Below, piece after piece: positions 12,343 to 25,690 of a DNA stretch of 64,000 nucleotides. The notes beneath the pieces are model-generated. The model saw only the letters and a program-made list of their open reading frames with translations, was not told where the DNA came from and ran no database searches. The first letter of the stretch is position 1; every line of letters begins with the position of its first letter. The stretch comes from Halictus rubicundus (taxonomy: Eukaryota > Arthropoda > Insecta > Hymenoptera > Halictidae), in NCBI RefSeq assembly GCF_050948215.1, contig NW_027488581.1, positions 186,001 through 250,000 of the forward strand. The letters run 5' to 3'. The position numbers were made by a program, and so were the translations under genes.

Positions 12343-14557
12343 AGGATACAATAGAGGATAGGATTGGATAGAGGATAGGATACGATAGAGGATAGGATAG
12401 GATGGAGGATAGTATTGGATAGAGGATAGGATAAGATAGAGGGTAGGAAAGGACAGTGGATAGGATGTGATAGAAGTAAGGACAGATGGTAGGATAGATG
12501 GTAGGATACGGTAGAGGATAGGTTAGGATAGAGGATAGTATAGGATAGAGGATAGGATAGGATGGAGGATAGGATGGGATAGAGGATATGCTAAGATAGA
12601 AGATAGGATAGGATAGAGGATATGATAGGATAGAGGATAGGATAGGATAGAGGATCGGATAGGATAAATGATAGGATAGGATAGAGGATAGGATAGGATA
12701 GCGGATAGGATAGGATAGAGGATAGGATAGGATAGAGGATAGGATAGGATAGAGGATAGGATAGGATAGAGGATAGGATTGGATAGAGGGTAGAATAGGA
12801 TAGAGGATAGGATAGGGTGGAGGATAGGATGGAATAGAGGATAGGATGGAATAGAGGATAGGATGAGATAGAGGATAGGATAGGATAGAGGATAGGATAT
12901 GATAGAGGATAGCATAGGATAGAGGATGGGATACGATAGCAGATAGGATGGGATAGAGGATAGGATAGGATAGATGGTAGGTTACGATAGAGGATAGGAT
13001 ACGATAGAGGAGAGTATAGAGGATACGAAAGGTTAGACGATAGGATAGGATAGAGGCTAGAATAGGATAGAGGATAGGATTGGACAGCGGATAGGATAGG
13101 ATAGAGGATAGGATACGATAGAGGTTAGGATAGGATAGAGGATAGTATAGGATAGAGGATAGGATAGGATGGAGGATAGGATGGAGGATAGGATGGGATA
13201 GAGGATATGATAAGATAGAAGATAGGATAGGATAGAGGACAGGATAGGATATAGGATAGGATAGGATAGAGGATAGGATAGGATAGAGGGTAGCATAGGA
13301 CAGAGGAATAGGATAGGATAGAGGATAGGATAGCATAGAGGATAGGATTGGATAGAGGATAGGATAGGATCGAGGATAGGATAAGATGGAGGATAGGATG
13401 GGATAGAGGATAGGATAAGACTGAGGATAGGAGAGGGTAGAGGATGGGATCGGATAGAGGATAGGATTAGATAGAGGATAGGATAGGATAAAGGATAGGA
13501 TAGGATAGAGGATAGGATTGGATAGAGGATAGGATAGGATCGAGGATAGGATAGGATAGAGCATAGGATGGGATAGAGGATAGGATAGGATAGATGGTAG
13601 GATAGGATAGAGGACAGGATACGATAGAGGATAGGATAGGATAGAGTATAGGATAGGATAGAGGATAGGATAGGATAGAGGGTAGCATAGGATAGAGGAA
13701 TAGGATAGGATAGAGGATAGGATGGGATAGAGGATATGATAAGATAGAAGATAAGGTAGGATAGAGGATAGGATAGGATAGAGTATAGGATAGGATAGAG
13801 GATAGGATAGGATAGAAGATAGGATAGGATAGAGGATAGGATAGGATAGAGTATAGGATAGGATAGAGGATAGGATAGGATAGCGGGTAGCATAGGATAG
13901 AGGATAGGATTGGATAGAGGATAGGATAGGATAGAGGATAGGATAGGATAGAGGATAGGATAGGATGGAGGATAGGATGATATAGAGGATATGATAAGAT
14001 AGAAGATAGGATAGGATAGAGGATAGGATAGGATAGAGGATAGGATAGGATAGAGTATAGGATAGGATAGAGGATAGGATAGGATAGCGGGTAGCATAGG
14101 ATAGAGGAAGAGGATAGGATAGAGGATAGGATACGATAGAGGATGGGATAGGATAGAGGATAGGATAGGATAGAGGATAGGATACGATAGAGGATGGGAT
14201 AGGATAGAGGATAGGATAGGATAGAGGATAGGATTGGATAGAGGATAGGATAGGATAGAGGATCGGATAGGATAAATGATAGGATAGGATAGAGGATAGG
14301 ATAGGATAGCGGATAGGATAGGATAGCGGATAGGATAGGATAGGATAGAGTATAGGATAGGATAGAGGATAGGATAGGATAGAGGATAAGATAGGATAGA
14401 GGATAGGATTGAATAGAGGATAGGATAGGACAGAGGATAGGATAGGATAGAGGATAGGATAGGATAGAGGATAGGATTGAATAGAGGATAGGATAGGATA
14501 GAGGATAGGATTGGATAGAGGATAGGATAGGATAGATGGTAGGGTAGGATAGAGGAC
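12343..14557 (+). repeat. 2,215-bp tandem duplication, copy 1
   Basis: This copy matches 14,558-16,772 at a constant 2,215 bp over the full length. Landmarks are ATACAATAGAGG (12,346 and 14,561), the rare GAAGTAAGGACAG (about 12,473 and 14,688) and ATATGCTAAGATAG (about 12,587 and 14,802). I noticed one substitution: AGCAGATAGG near 12,950 against AGCGGATAGG in copy 2. The near identity suggests a recent event or recent gene conversion. Confidence 0.88.
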
Positions 14558-16772
14558 AGGATACAATAGAGGATAGGATTGGATAGAGGATAGGATACGA
14601 TAGAGGATAGGATAGGATGGAGGATAGTATTGGATAGAGGATAGGATAAGATAGAGGGTAGGAAAGGACAGTGGATAGGATGTGATAGAAGTAAGGACAG
14701 ATGGTAGGATAGATGGTAGGATACGGTAGAGGATAGGTTAGGATAGAGGATAGTATAGGATAGAGGATAGGATAGGATGGAGGATAGGATGGGATAGAGG
14801 ATATGCTAAGATAGAAGATAGGATAGGATAGAGGATATGATAGGATAGAGGATAGGATAGGATAGAGGATCGGATAGGATAAATGATAGGATAGGATAGA
14901 GGATAGGATAGGATAGCGGATAGGATAGGATAGAGGATAGGATAGGATAGAGGATAGGATAGGATAGAGGATAGGATAGGATAGAGGATAGGATTGGATA
15001 GAGGGTAGAATAGGATAGAGGATAGGATAGGGTGGAGGATAGGATGGAATAGAGGATAGGATGGAATAGAGGATAGGATGAGATAGAGGATAGGATAGGA
15101 TAGAGGATAGGATATGATAGAGGATAGCATAGGATAGAGGATGGGATACGATAGCGGATAGGATGGGATAGAGGATAGGATAGGATAGATGGTAGGTTAC
15201 GATAGAGGATAGGATACGATAGAGGAGAGTATAGAGGATACGAAAGGTTAGACGATAGGATAGGATAGAGGCTAGAATAGGATAGAGGATAGGATTGGAC
15301 AGCGGATAGGATAGGATAGAGGATAGGATACGATAGAGGTTAGGATAGGATAGAGGATAGTATAGGATAGAGGATAGGATAGGATGGAGGATAGGATGGA
15401 GGATAGGATGGGATAGAGGATATGATAAGATAGAAGATAGGATAGGATAGAGGACAGGATAGGATATAGGATAGGATAGGATAGAGGATAGGATAGGATA
15501 GAGGGTAGCATAGGACAGAGGAATAGGATAGGATAGAGGATAGGATAGCATAGAGGATAGGATTGGATAGAGGATAGGATAGGATCGAGGATAGGATAAG
15601 ATGGAGGATAGGATGGGATAGAGGATAGGATAAGACTGAGGATAGGAGAGGGTAGAGGATGGGATCGGATAGAGGATAGGATTAGATAGAGGATAGGATA
15701 GGATAAAGGATAGGATAGGATAGAGGATAGGATTGGATAGAGGATAGGATAGGATCGAGGATAGGATAGGATAGAGCATAGGATGGGATAGAGGATAGGA
15801 TAGGATAGATGGTAGGATAGGATAGAGGACAGGATACGATAGAGGATAGGATAGGATAGAGTATAGGATAGGATAGAGGATAGGATAGGATAGAGGGTAG
15901 CATAGGATAGAGGAATAGGATAGGATAGAGGATAGGATGGGATAGAGGATATGATAAGATAGAAGATAAGGTAGGATAGAGGATAGGATAGGATAGAGTA
16001 TAGGATAGGATAGAGGATAGGATAGGATAGAAGATAGGATAGGATAGAGGATAGGATAGGATAGAGTATAGGATAGGATAGAGGATAGGATAGGATAGCG
16101 GGTAGCATAGGATAGAGGATAGGATTGGATAGAGGATAGGATAGGATAGAGGATAGGATAGGATAGAGGATAGGATAGGATGGAGGATAGGATGATATAG
16201 AGGATATGATAAGATAGAAGATAGGATAGGATAGAGGATAGGATAGGATAGAGGATAGGATAGGATAGAGTATAGGATAGGATAGAGGATAGGATAGGAT
16301 AGCGGGTAGCATAGGATAGAGGAAGAGGATAGGATAGAGGATAGGATACGATAGAGGATGGGATAGGATAGAGGATAGGATAGGATAGAGGATAGGATAC
16401 GATAGAGGATGGGATAGGATAGAGGATAGGATAGGATAGAGGATAGGATTGGATAGAGGATAGGATAGGATAGAGGATCGGATAGGATAAATGATAGGAT
16501 AGGATAGAGGATAGGATAGGATAGCGGATAGGATAGGATAGCGGATAGGATAGGATAGGATAGAGTATAGGATAGGATAGAGGATAGGATAGGATAGAGG
16601 ATAAGATAGGATAGAGGATAGGATTGAATAGAGGATAGGATAGGACAGAGGATAGGATAGGATAGAGGATAGGATAGGATAGAGGATAGGATTGAATAGA
16701 GGATAGGATAGGATAGAGGATAGGATTGGATAGAGGATAGGATAGGATAGATGGTAGGGTAGGATAGAGGAC
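14558..16772 (+). repeat. 2,215-bp tandem duplication, copy 2
   Basis: Second copy. The match continues to 16,779, where it reads GATACG against GATACA in copy 1. The period is 130 x 17 + 5, so the exchange shifted register by one pentamer. This pair is absent from superblock II, which has a single equivalent up to about 31,347. Confidence 0.88.
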
Positions 16773-17345
16773 AGGATACGATAGAGGATAGAATAGGATA
16801 GAGGATAGGATAGGAAAGAGGATAGGATAGGATCGAGGATAGGATAAGATGGAGGATAGGATGGGATAGAGGATAGGATAAGACTGAGGATAGGATAGGA
16901 TCGAGGATAGGATAGGATAGAGGAATAGGATAGGATAGAGGACAGGATTGGATAGAGGATGGGATACGATAGAGGATAGGATTGGATAGAGGATAGGATT
17001 GGATAGAAGATAGGATATCATAGAGGATAGGTTTCGATAGAGGGTAGAATAGGATAGAGGATAGGATTGGATAGAGGATAGGTGAGGATGGAGGATAGGA
17101 TGGGATAGAGGATAGGATAAGATGGAGGACAGGATGGGATAGAGGATAGGATAAGATAGAGGATAGGAAAGGATAGAGGATAGGATAGGATAGAGGATAG
17201 GATAGGATAGAGGATAGGATTGAATAGAGGATAGGATAGGATAGAGGATAGGATTGGATAGAGGATAGGATAGTATCGAGGATAGGATAGGATAGAGCAT
17301 AGGATGGGATAGAGGATAGGATAGGATAGAGGATAGGATAGGATA
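16546..17345 (+). repeat. 800-bp tandem duplication, copy 1
   Basis: Matches the next copy at 800 bp (TAGAGTATAGG at 16,561 and 17,361), then at 885 bp after an indel (GTTTCGATAGAGGGTAGAAT near 17,030 and 17,916). The junction overlaps the end of the 2,215-bp duplication. Confidence 0.8.
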
Positions 17346-18230
17346 GAGGATAGGATAGGATAGAGTATAGGATAGGATAGAGGATAGGATAGGATAGAGG
17401 ATAAGATAGGATAGAGGATAGGATTGAATATAGGATAGGATAGGACAGAGGATAGGATAGGATAGAGGATAGGATAGGATAGAGGATAGGATTGAATAGA
17501 GGATAGGATAGGATAGAGGATAGGATTGGATAGAGGATAGGATAGGATAGATGGTAGGGTAGGATAGAGGACAGGATACGATAGAGGATAGAATAGGATA
17601 GAGGATAGGATAGGAAAGAGGATAGGATAGGATCGAGGATAGGATAAGATGGAGGATAGGATGGGATAGAGGATAGGATAAGACTGAGGATAGGATAGGA
17701 TCGAGGATAGGATAGGATAGAGGAATAGGATAGGATAGAGGACAGGATTGGATAGAGGATGGGATACGATAGAGGATAGGATAAGATGGAGGATAGGATA
17801 CGATAGATGATAGAATAGGATAGAGGATAGGATAGGATAAAGGATAGGATACGATAGAGGATAGGATTGGATAGAGGATAGGATTGGATAGAAGATAGGA
17901 TATCATAGAGGATAGGTTTCGATAGAGGGTAGAATAGGATAGAGGATAGGATTGGATAGAGGATAGGTGAGGATGGAGGATAGGATGGGATAGAGGATAG
18001 GATAAGATGGAGGACAGGATGGGATAGAGGATAGGATAAGATAGAGGATAGGAAAGGATAGAGGATAGGATAGGATAGAGGATAGGATAGGATAGAGGAT
18101 AGGATTGAATAGAGGATAGGATAGGATAGAGGATAGGATTGGATAGAGGATAGGATAGTATCGAGGATAGGATAGGATAGAGCATAGGATGGGATAGAGG
18201 ATAGGATAGGATAGAGGATAGGATAGGATA
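17346..18230 (+). repeat. 885-bp tandem duplication, copy 2
   Basis: Second copy, 85 bp (5 x 17) longer. After GATGGGATACGATAGAGG (about 17,760) it holds five extra units, beginning ATAAGATGGAGG, before rejoining the sibling order. Similarity to copy 1 ends at 18,250. Part of this copy continues into the segment shared with 32,170-33,520. Confidence 0.8.
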
Positions 18231-18729
18231 GAGGATAGGATAGGATAGAGGATAGGATTGAATAGAGGACAGGATACGATAGAGGATAGAATAGGATAGA
18301 GGATAGGATAGGATAGAGGATAGGAAAGTATAGAGGATAGGATAGGATTGAGGATAGGACAGGATAGAGGATAGGATAGGATAGAGGATAGGATAGGATA
18401 GAGGATAGGATAGGATAGGATAGGATAGGATAGAGGATAGGATAGGATAGAGCATAGGATATTATAGAGGATAGCATAGGATTGAGGATAGGATAGGATA
18501 GAAGATAGGATAGGATAGGATACAGGATAGGATAGGATAGAGGATAGGATAGGATAGAGGATCGGATAGGATAAATGATAGGATAGGATAGAGGATAGGA
18601 TAGGATAGAGGATAGGATAGGATAGAGGATAGGAAAGTATAGAGGATAGGATAGGTTTGAGGATAGGACAGGATAGGGGATAGGATAGGATAGAGGATAG
18701 GATAGGATAGAGGATAGGATAGGATAGAG

Positions 18730-18810
18730 GATACGATTGGGGATTGGGTAGGATAGAGGATAGGATAGAATAGAGGATAGGATACGATAGATGATAGAAT
18801 AGGATAGAGG
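18730..18810 (+). repeat. Half copy of the AT-rich patch
   Basis: Starts with the same GATACGATTGGGGATTGGG as the three full patches, followed by the same first units. It then reads GATGATAGAATAGG and leaves the patch without the TATTATACACTATAGG part. The same truncated form occurs at 33,155 and 37,829. Confidence 0.75.
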
Positions 18811-20567
18811 ATAGGATAGGATAAAGGATAGGATACGATAGAGGATAGGATTGGATAGAGGATAGGATTGGATAGAGGATAGGATATCATAGAGGATAGG
18901 TTTCGATAGAGGGTAGAATAGGATAGAGGATAGGATTGGATAGAGGATAGGTGAGATTGGAGGATAGGATATGATAGAGGATAGGATAAGATGGAGGACA
19001 GGATGGGATAGAGGATAGGATAAGATAGAGGATAGGAAAGGATAGAGGATAGGATAGGATAGAGGATAGGATAGGATGGATGATATAATAGGATTGAGGA
19101 TAGGATAGGATGGGGGATAGGATACGATAGAGGATAGGATAGGATAGAGGATAGGATAGGATCGAGGATAGGATAGGATAAACGATAGGATATGATAGAG
19201 GATAGGATTGGATAGAGGATAGGATACGATAGAGGATAGGATAGGATGGAGGATAGTATTGGATAGAGGATAGGAAAGGACAGTGGATAGGATGTGATAG
19301 GGGATAGCATAGGATAGAGGATGGGATACGATAGCGGATAGGATGGGATAGAGGATAGGATAGGATAGAGGATAGGATAGGATGGAGGATAGGATGGGAT
19401 AGAGGATATGATAAGATAGAAGATAGGATAGGATAGAGGATAGGATAGGATCGAGGATAGGATAAGATGGAGGACAGGATGGGATAGAGGATAGGATAAG
19501 ACTGAGGATAGGAGAGGATAGAGGATAGGATCGGATAGAGGATAGGATTAGATAGAGGATAGGATAGGATAAAGGATAGGATCGGATAGAGTATAGGATT
19601 GGATAGAGGATAGGATAGGATCGAGGATAGGATAGGATAGAGCATAGGATGGGAAAGAGGATAGGATAGGATAGATGGTAGGATAGGATAGAGGACAGGA
19701 TACGATAGAGGATAGAATAGGATAGATGATGGGATAGGATAAACGATAGGGTACGATAGAGGATAGGATTGGATAGAGGATAGGATACGATAGAGGATAG
19801 GATAGGATGGAGGATAGTATTGGATAGAGGATAGGATAAGATAGAGGGTAGGAAAGGACAGTGGATAGGATGTGATAGAAGTTAGGACACATGGTAGGAT
19901 AGATGGTAGGATACGGTAGAGGATAGGTTAGGATAGAGGATAGTATAGGATAGAGGATAGGATAGGATGGAGGATAGGATGGGATAGAGGATATGATAAG
20001 ATAGAAGATAGGATAGGATAGAGGATAGGATAGGATAGAGGATAGGATAGGATAGAGGATAGGATAGGATAGAGGATCGGATAGGATAAATGATAGGATA
20101 GGATAGAGGATAGGATAGGATAGCGGATAGGATAGGATATAGGATAGGATAGAATAGAGGATAGGATAGGATAGAGGATAGGATAGGATAGAGGATAGGA
20201 TTGGATAGAGGGTAGAATAGGATAGAGGATAGGATAGGGTGGAGGATAGGATGGAATAGAGGATAGGATGGAATAGAGGATAGGATGAGATAGAGGATAG
20301 GATAGGATAGAGGATAGGATATGATAGAGGATAGCATAGGATAGAGGATGGGATACGATAGCGGATAGGATGGGATAGATTATAGGATAGGATAGATGGT
20401 AGGTTACGATAGAGGATAGGATACGATAGAGGAGAGTATAGAGGATAGGAAAGGTTAGACGATAGGATAGGATAGAGGCTAGAATAGGATAGAGGATAGG
20501 ATTGGACAGCGGATAAGATAGGATAGAGGATAGGATACGATAGAGGATAGGATAGGATAGAGGATAG

Positions 20568-22064
20568 TATAGGATAGAGGATAGGATAGGATGGAGGATA
20601 GGATGGAGGACAGGATGGGATAGAGGATATGATAAGATAGAAGATAGGATAGGATAGAGGACAGGATAGGATATAGTATAGGATAGGATAGGATAGAGGA
20701 TAGGATAGAGGATAGGATAGGATAGAGGATAGGAAAGTATAGAGGATAGGATAGGTTTGAGGATAGGATAAGATAGAGGATAGGAAAGGATAGAGGATAG
20801 GATAGGATAGAGGATAGGATAGGATGGAGGATATAATAGGATTCAGGATAGGATAGGATGGGGGATAGGATACGATAGAGGATAGGATAGGATAGAGGAT
20901 AGGATATGATCGAGGATAGGATGGTATAGAGGATAGGATTAGATAGAGGATAGGATAGGATAGAGGATAGGATAGGATAGAGGACAGGATTGGATAGAGG
21001 ATAGGATAGTATCGAGGATAGGATAGGATAGAGCATAGGATGGGATAGAGGATAGGATAGGATAGATGGTAGGGTAGGATAGCGGACAGGATACGATAGA
21101 GGATAGAATAGGATAGAGGATAGGATAGGATAAACGATAGGATATGATAGAGGATAGGATTGGATAGAGGATAGGATGGTATAGAGGATAGGATTAGATA
21201 GAGGATAGGATAGGATAGAGGATAGGATAGGATAGAGGACAGGATTGGACAGAGGATAGGATAGTATCGAGGATAGGATAGGATAGAGCATAGGATGGGA
21301 TAGAGGATAGGATAGGATAGATGGTAGGGTAGGATAGAGGACAGGATACGATAGAGGATAGAATAGGATAGAGGATGGGATACGATAGCGGATAGGATGG
21401 GATAGAGGATAGGATAGGATAGATGGTAGGATAGGATGGAGGATAGTATTGGATAGAGGATAGGATAAGATAGAGGGTGGGAAAGGACAGTGGATAGGAT
21501 GTGATAGAAGATAGGACAGATGGTAGGATAGATGGTAGGATACGGTAGAGGATAGGTTAGGATAGAGGATAGTATAGGATAGAGGATAGGATAGGATGGA
21601 GGATGGATGGGATAGAGGATATGATAAGATAGAAGATAGGATAGGATAGAGGATAGGATAGGATAGAGGATAGGATAGGATAGAGGATAGGATAGGATAG
21701 AGGATCGGATAGGATAAATGATAGGATAGGATAGAGGATAGGATAGGATAGCGGATAGGATAGGATAGAGGATAGGATAGGATAGAGGATAGGATAGGAT
21801 AGAGGATAGGATAGGATAGAGGATAGGTTTGGATAGAGGGTAGAATAGGATAGATGATGGGATAGGATAAACGATAGGATACGATAGAGGATAGGATTGG
21901 ATAGAGGATAGGATACGATAGAGGATAGGATAGGATGGAGGATAGTATTGGATAGAGGATACGAAAGGACAGTGGATAGGATGTGATAGAAGATAGGACT
22001 GGATAGATGGTAGGATACGGTAGAGGATAGGATAGGATAGAGGATAGTATAGGATAGAGGATAG
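20568..22064 (+). repeat. 1,497/1,650-bp tandem duplication, copy 1
   Basis: Landmarks match copy 2 at 1,497 bp (GGAGGACAGG at 20,605 and 22,102; GGATATAGTATAGG near 20,668 and 22,165; GGAAAGTAT at 20,732 and 22,229). From about 21,365 onward the spacing becomes 1,650 bp (GGATGGATGGG at 21,601 and 23,251; GGATAGGTTTGG at 21,821 and 23,471). This copy therefore lacks 153 bp (9 x 17) that copy 2 has. Confidence 0.85.
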
Positions 22065-23714
22065 GATAGGATAGAGGATAGGATAGGATGGAGGATAGGA
22101 TGGAGGACAGGATGGGATAGAGGATATGATAAGATAGAAGATAGGATAGGATAGAGGACAGGATAGGATATAGTATAGGATAGGATAGGATAGAGGATAG
22201 GATAGAGGATAGGATAGGATAGAGGATAGGAAAGTATAGAGGATAGGATAGGTTTGAGGATAGGATAAGATAGAGGATAGGAAAGGATAGAGGATAGGAT
22301 AGGATAGAGGATAGGATAGGATGGAGGATATAATAGGATTCAGGATAGGATAGGATGGGGGATAGGATACGATAGAGGATAGGATAGGATAGAGGATAGG
22401 ATATGATCGAGGATAGGATGGTATAGAGGATAGGATTAGATAGAGGATAGGATAGGATAGAGGATAGGATAGGATAGAGGACAGGATTGGATAGAGGATA
22501 GGATAGTATCGAGGATAGGATAGGATAGAGCATAGGATGGGATAGAGGATAGGATAGGATAGATGGTAGGGTAGGATAGCGGACAGGATACGATAGAGGA
22601 TAGAATAGGATAGAGGATAGGATAGGATAAACGATAGGATATGATAGAGGATAGGATTGGATAGAGGATAGGATGGTATAGAGGATAGGATTAGATAGAG
22701 GATAGGATAGGATAGAGGATAGGATAGGATAGAGGACAGGATTGGATAGAGGATAGGATAGTATCGAGGATAGGATAGGATAGAGCATAGGATGGGATAG
22801 AGGATAGGATAGGATAGATGGTAGGGTAGGATAGAGGACAGGATACGATAGAGGATAGAATAGGATAGAGGATAGGATAGGATAAACGATAGGATACGAT
22901 AGAGGATAGGATTGGATAGAGGATAGGATACGATAGAGGATAGGATAGGATGGAGGATAGTATTGGATAGAGGATAGGAAAGGACAGTGGATAGGATGTG
23001 ATAGAGGATAGCATAGGATAGAGGATGGGATACGATAGCGGATAGGATGGGATAGAGGATAGGATAGGATAGATGGTAGGATAGGATGGAGGATAGTATT
23101 GGATAGAGGATAGGATAAGATAGAGGGTGGGAAAGGACAGTGGATAGGATGTGATAGAAGATAGGACAGATGGTAGGATAGATGGTAGGATACGGTAGAG
23201 GATAGGTTAGGATAGAGGATAGTATAGGATAGAGGATAGGATAGGATGGAGGATGGATGGGATAGAGGATATGATAAGATAGAAGATAGGATAGGATAGA
23301 GGATAGGATAGGATAGAGGATAGGATAGGATAGAGGATAGGATAGGATAGAGGATCGGATAGGATAAATGATAGGATAGGATAGAGGATAGGATAGGATA
23401 GCGGATAGGATAGGATAGAGGATAGGATAGGATAGAGGATAGGATAGGATAGAGGATAGGATAGGATAGAGGATAGGTTTGGATAGAGGGTAGAATAGGA
23501 TAGATGATGGGATAGGATAAACGATAGGATACGATAGAGGATAGGATTGGATAGAGGATAGGATACGATAGAGGATAGGATAGGATGGAGGATAGTATTG
23601 GATAGAGGATACGAAAGGACAGTGGATAGGATGTGATAGAAGATAGGACTGGATAGATGGTAGGATACGGTAGAGGATAGGATAGGATAGAGGATAGTAT
23701 AGGATAGAGGATAG
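22065..23714 (+). repeat. 1,497/1,650-bp tandem duplication, copy 2
   Basis: Second copy, with nine additional units at about 22,870-23,020. The superblock II counterpart (39,960-40,740) has those nine units, so copy 1 probably lost them. The deletion allele GGATGGATGGG, one pentamer short, is shared by 21,601, 23,251 and 40,632. Confidence 0.85.
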
Positions 23715-23736
23715 GATAGGATGGAGGATAGGATGG

Positions 23737-24040
23737 GATAGAGGATATGATAAGATTGAAGATAGGATAGGATAGAGGATAGGATAGGATAGAGGATAGG
23801 ATAGGGTAGATGATATTATAGGAAAGAGGATAGGATATGACAGTGGATACAATATTATAGAGGATAGAATAGGATAGAGGATAGGATAGGAAAGATGATA
23901 TTATAGGAAAGAGGATAGGATATGATAGAGGATACGATATTATAGATGATAGGATAGGATAAAGGATTCGATAGGATAGAGGATGGGATACGATTGAGGA
24001 TAGGATAGTATAGAGGATAGGATAGGATAGAGGATACGAT
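23737..24040 (+). repeat. A/B transition element, copy 1
   Basis: This ~300-bp element carries AAGATTGAAG (about 23,752), GGGTAGATGATATTATAGG, GACAGTGGATACAATATTAT (23,839), GGAAAGATGATATTATAGG, AAAGGATTCGATAGG and GATACGATTGAGG. It marks the change from flavour A to flavour B. The same element occurs at 18,074 bp (41,811) and a further 1,509 bp (43,320). It is more AT-rich than the flanking units. Confidence 0.85.
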
Positions 24041-25690
24041 AGGATTGAGGATAGGATAGGATAGAAGATAGGATAGGATTGACTATAGGATAGGATAGAG
24101 GATAGGACAGGTTAGAGGATGGGCTAGGGGATTGGATAGGATAGAGGATAGGATACGATAGACCATAGGATAGGATAGAGGATAGGATAGGATAGGGGAT
24201 AGGATACGATACACGATAGGATTGGATACAGGATAGGATAGGATAGAGAATAGGATAGGGTAGATGATATTATAGGAAAGAGGATAGGATATGATAGTGG
24301 ATACGATATTATAGAGGATAGGATAGGATAGGGGATAGGATAGGATAGATGATATTATAGGAAAGAGGATAGGATATGATAGAGGATACGATATTATAGA
24401 GCATAGGATAGGACAGAGGATAGGATAGGGGATTTGATAGGATAGAGGATAGGATAGGATAGAAGATAGGATAGACGATAGGATGGAGGGTAGGATAGGA
24501 TAGAGGATAGGATAGGATAGAGGATAGGATAGGATAGAGGATAGGATAGGATAGAGGATAGAGGATAGGATAGGATACAGGAAAGGATAGGATTGAGGAT
24601 AGGATTGGATACAGAATAGGATAGGATAGGGGATTGGATAGGATAGGATAGAGGATAGGCTAGGATAGAGGATAGGATAGAGGATAGGATAGGATAGGAT
24701 AGAGGATTGGATAGGATAGAGGATAGAATAGGATAGAGGATAGGATAGCATACAGGATAGGATAGGATAGAGAATAGGATAGGGTGGAATTTGGATAGGA
24801 TAGAGGAAAGGATAGGATTGGACAGAGGATTGGACAGGATAGATGATAGGATAGGATAGAGTATAGGATAGAGGATAGGATAGAGGATAGGATAGAGGAT
24901 AGAATAGAGGATAGGGTAGGATAGAGGATAGGATAGGATAGAATATAGGATAGGATAGAGGATATTATAGCTTAGAGGATACGATGGGATAGAGGATAGG
25001 ATAGAGGATAGGATAGAGGATAGGATAGAGGATAGGATAGGACAGAGGACAGGATAGGGGACTGGATAGGATAGAGGATAGGATAGGATTGAGGATAGGA
25101 TAGGATAGAGGATAGGATATAATAGATGATAGGATAGTATAGAGGATAGGATAGGATAGATGATAGGATAGGGGATGGGATAGGATAGAGGATAGGATAG
25201 GATACAGGAAAGGATAGGATAGAGGATAGGAGAGGATAGAGGATAGGATAGGGGATGGGGTGGGATAGAGGATATTATAGGTGATGGGCAAGGATAGAGG
25301 ATAGGATAGGATAGAGGAAAGGATAGGATAGATGATAGGATATAATTGAGGATAGGATAGGGGATTGGATAGGATACAGCATAGGATAGGATAAAGAATA
25401 GGATAGGATAGAGGATAGAATAGGATAGAGGATAGGATAGGCTACAGGATAGTATAGGATAGAGGATAGGATAGGATAGAGGATAGGATAGGATAGAGTA
25501 TAGGATAGGATAGAGGATAGGATATGATAGAGGATAGGATAGGATAGAGGATAGGATAGGATAGAGGATAGGATAGGATATAGGATAGGATAGGATAGAG
25601 GATAGGATAGGATAGAGGATAGGATAGGATAGAGGATAGGATAGGATAGAGGATAGGTTAGGATAGAGGATAGGATAGGATATAGGATAG
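24041..25690 (+). repeat. Flavour B island 1
   Basis: Satellite with flavour B habits: GGGGATTGGATAGG variants, GATATTATAGG, and AGGAAAGGATAGGATTGAGG-like units near 24,589. The diagnostic flavour A patch with AAATGATA is absent. A G-run cluster lies at 25,251-25,287. The last part (25,360-25,632) matches 42,099-42,371 at 16,739 bp. The first ~1.3 kb has no equivalent in superblock II. No gene is seen. Confidence 0.8.
25251..25287 (+). repeat. G-run cluster, copy 1
   Basis: GGGG at 25,251, GGGG at 25,257 and GGG at 25,262, then after 20 bases GGTGATGGG. The consensus unit has only GG doublets, so these longer runs stand out. Better-preserved copies are at 42,703 and 43,877. Confidence 0.75.

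Larger units (their letters stand above)
10676..25632 (+). repeat. Superblock I
   Basis: A ~15-kb stretch whose order of variants is largely repeated in superblock II (about 28,389-42,371). Constant spacings are 17,713 bp for 10,676-13,634 versus 28,389-31,347; 14,403/14,425 bp for about 17,770-19,100 versus 32,170-33,520; 18,895/18,878 bp for about 19,450-20,550 versus 38,340-39,430; 17,381 bp for about 22,690-23,470; 18,074 bp for about 23,740-24,040; and 16,739 bp for 25,360-25,632. Its private features are the 2,215-bp, 800/885-bp and 1,497/1,650-bp tandem duplications and 1.3 kb of flavour B at 24,041-25,359. Confidence 0.75.

Noticed and set aside
13467..18455. Long - strand open frames (this one of 1,662 codons, and others such as 19,548-23,852 and 28,674-32,588) as real genes for repetitive proteins
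   Set aside because: They follow from the absence of stops in the reverse complement of the 17-mer. All three frames are open, overlapping frames encode the same periodic peptide, starts are arbitrary (often TTG, or ATG from the AGCATAGG variant), and they end wherever a variant such as GTTAGG, ATTATAG or GATCAG creates a stop. No promoter, splice pattern, domain or codon bias is visible.
23737..24040. A/B transition element as a solo LTR or other transposon remnant
   Set aside because: It can be read as decayed 17-mers throughout, with no terminal inverted repeats, no TG...CA ends and no poly-A.
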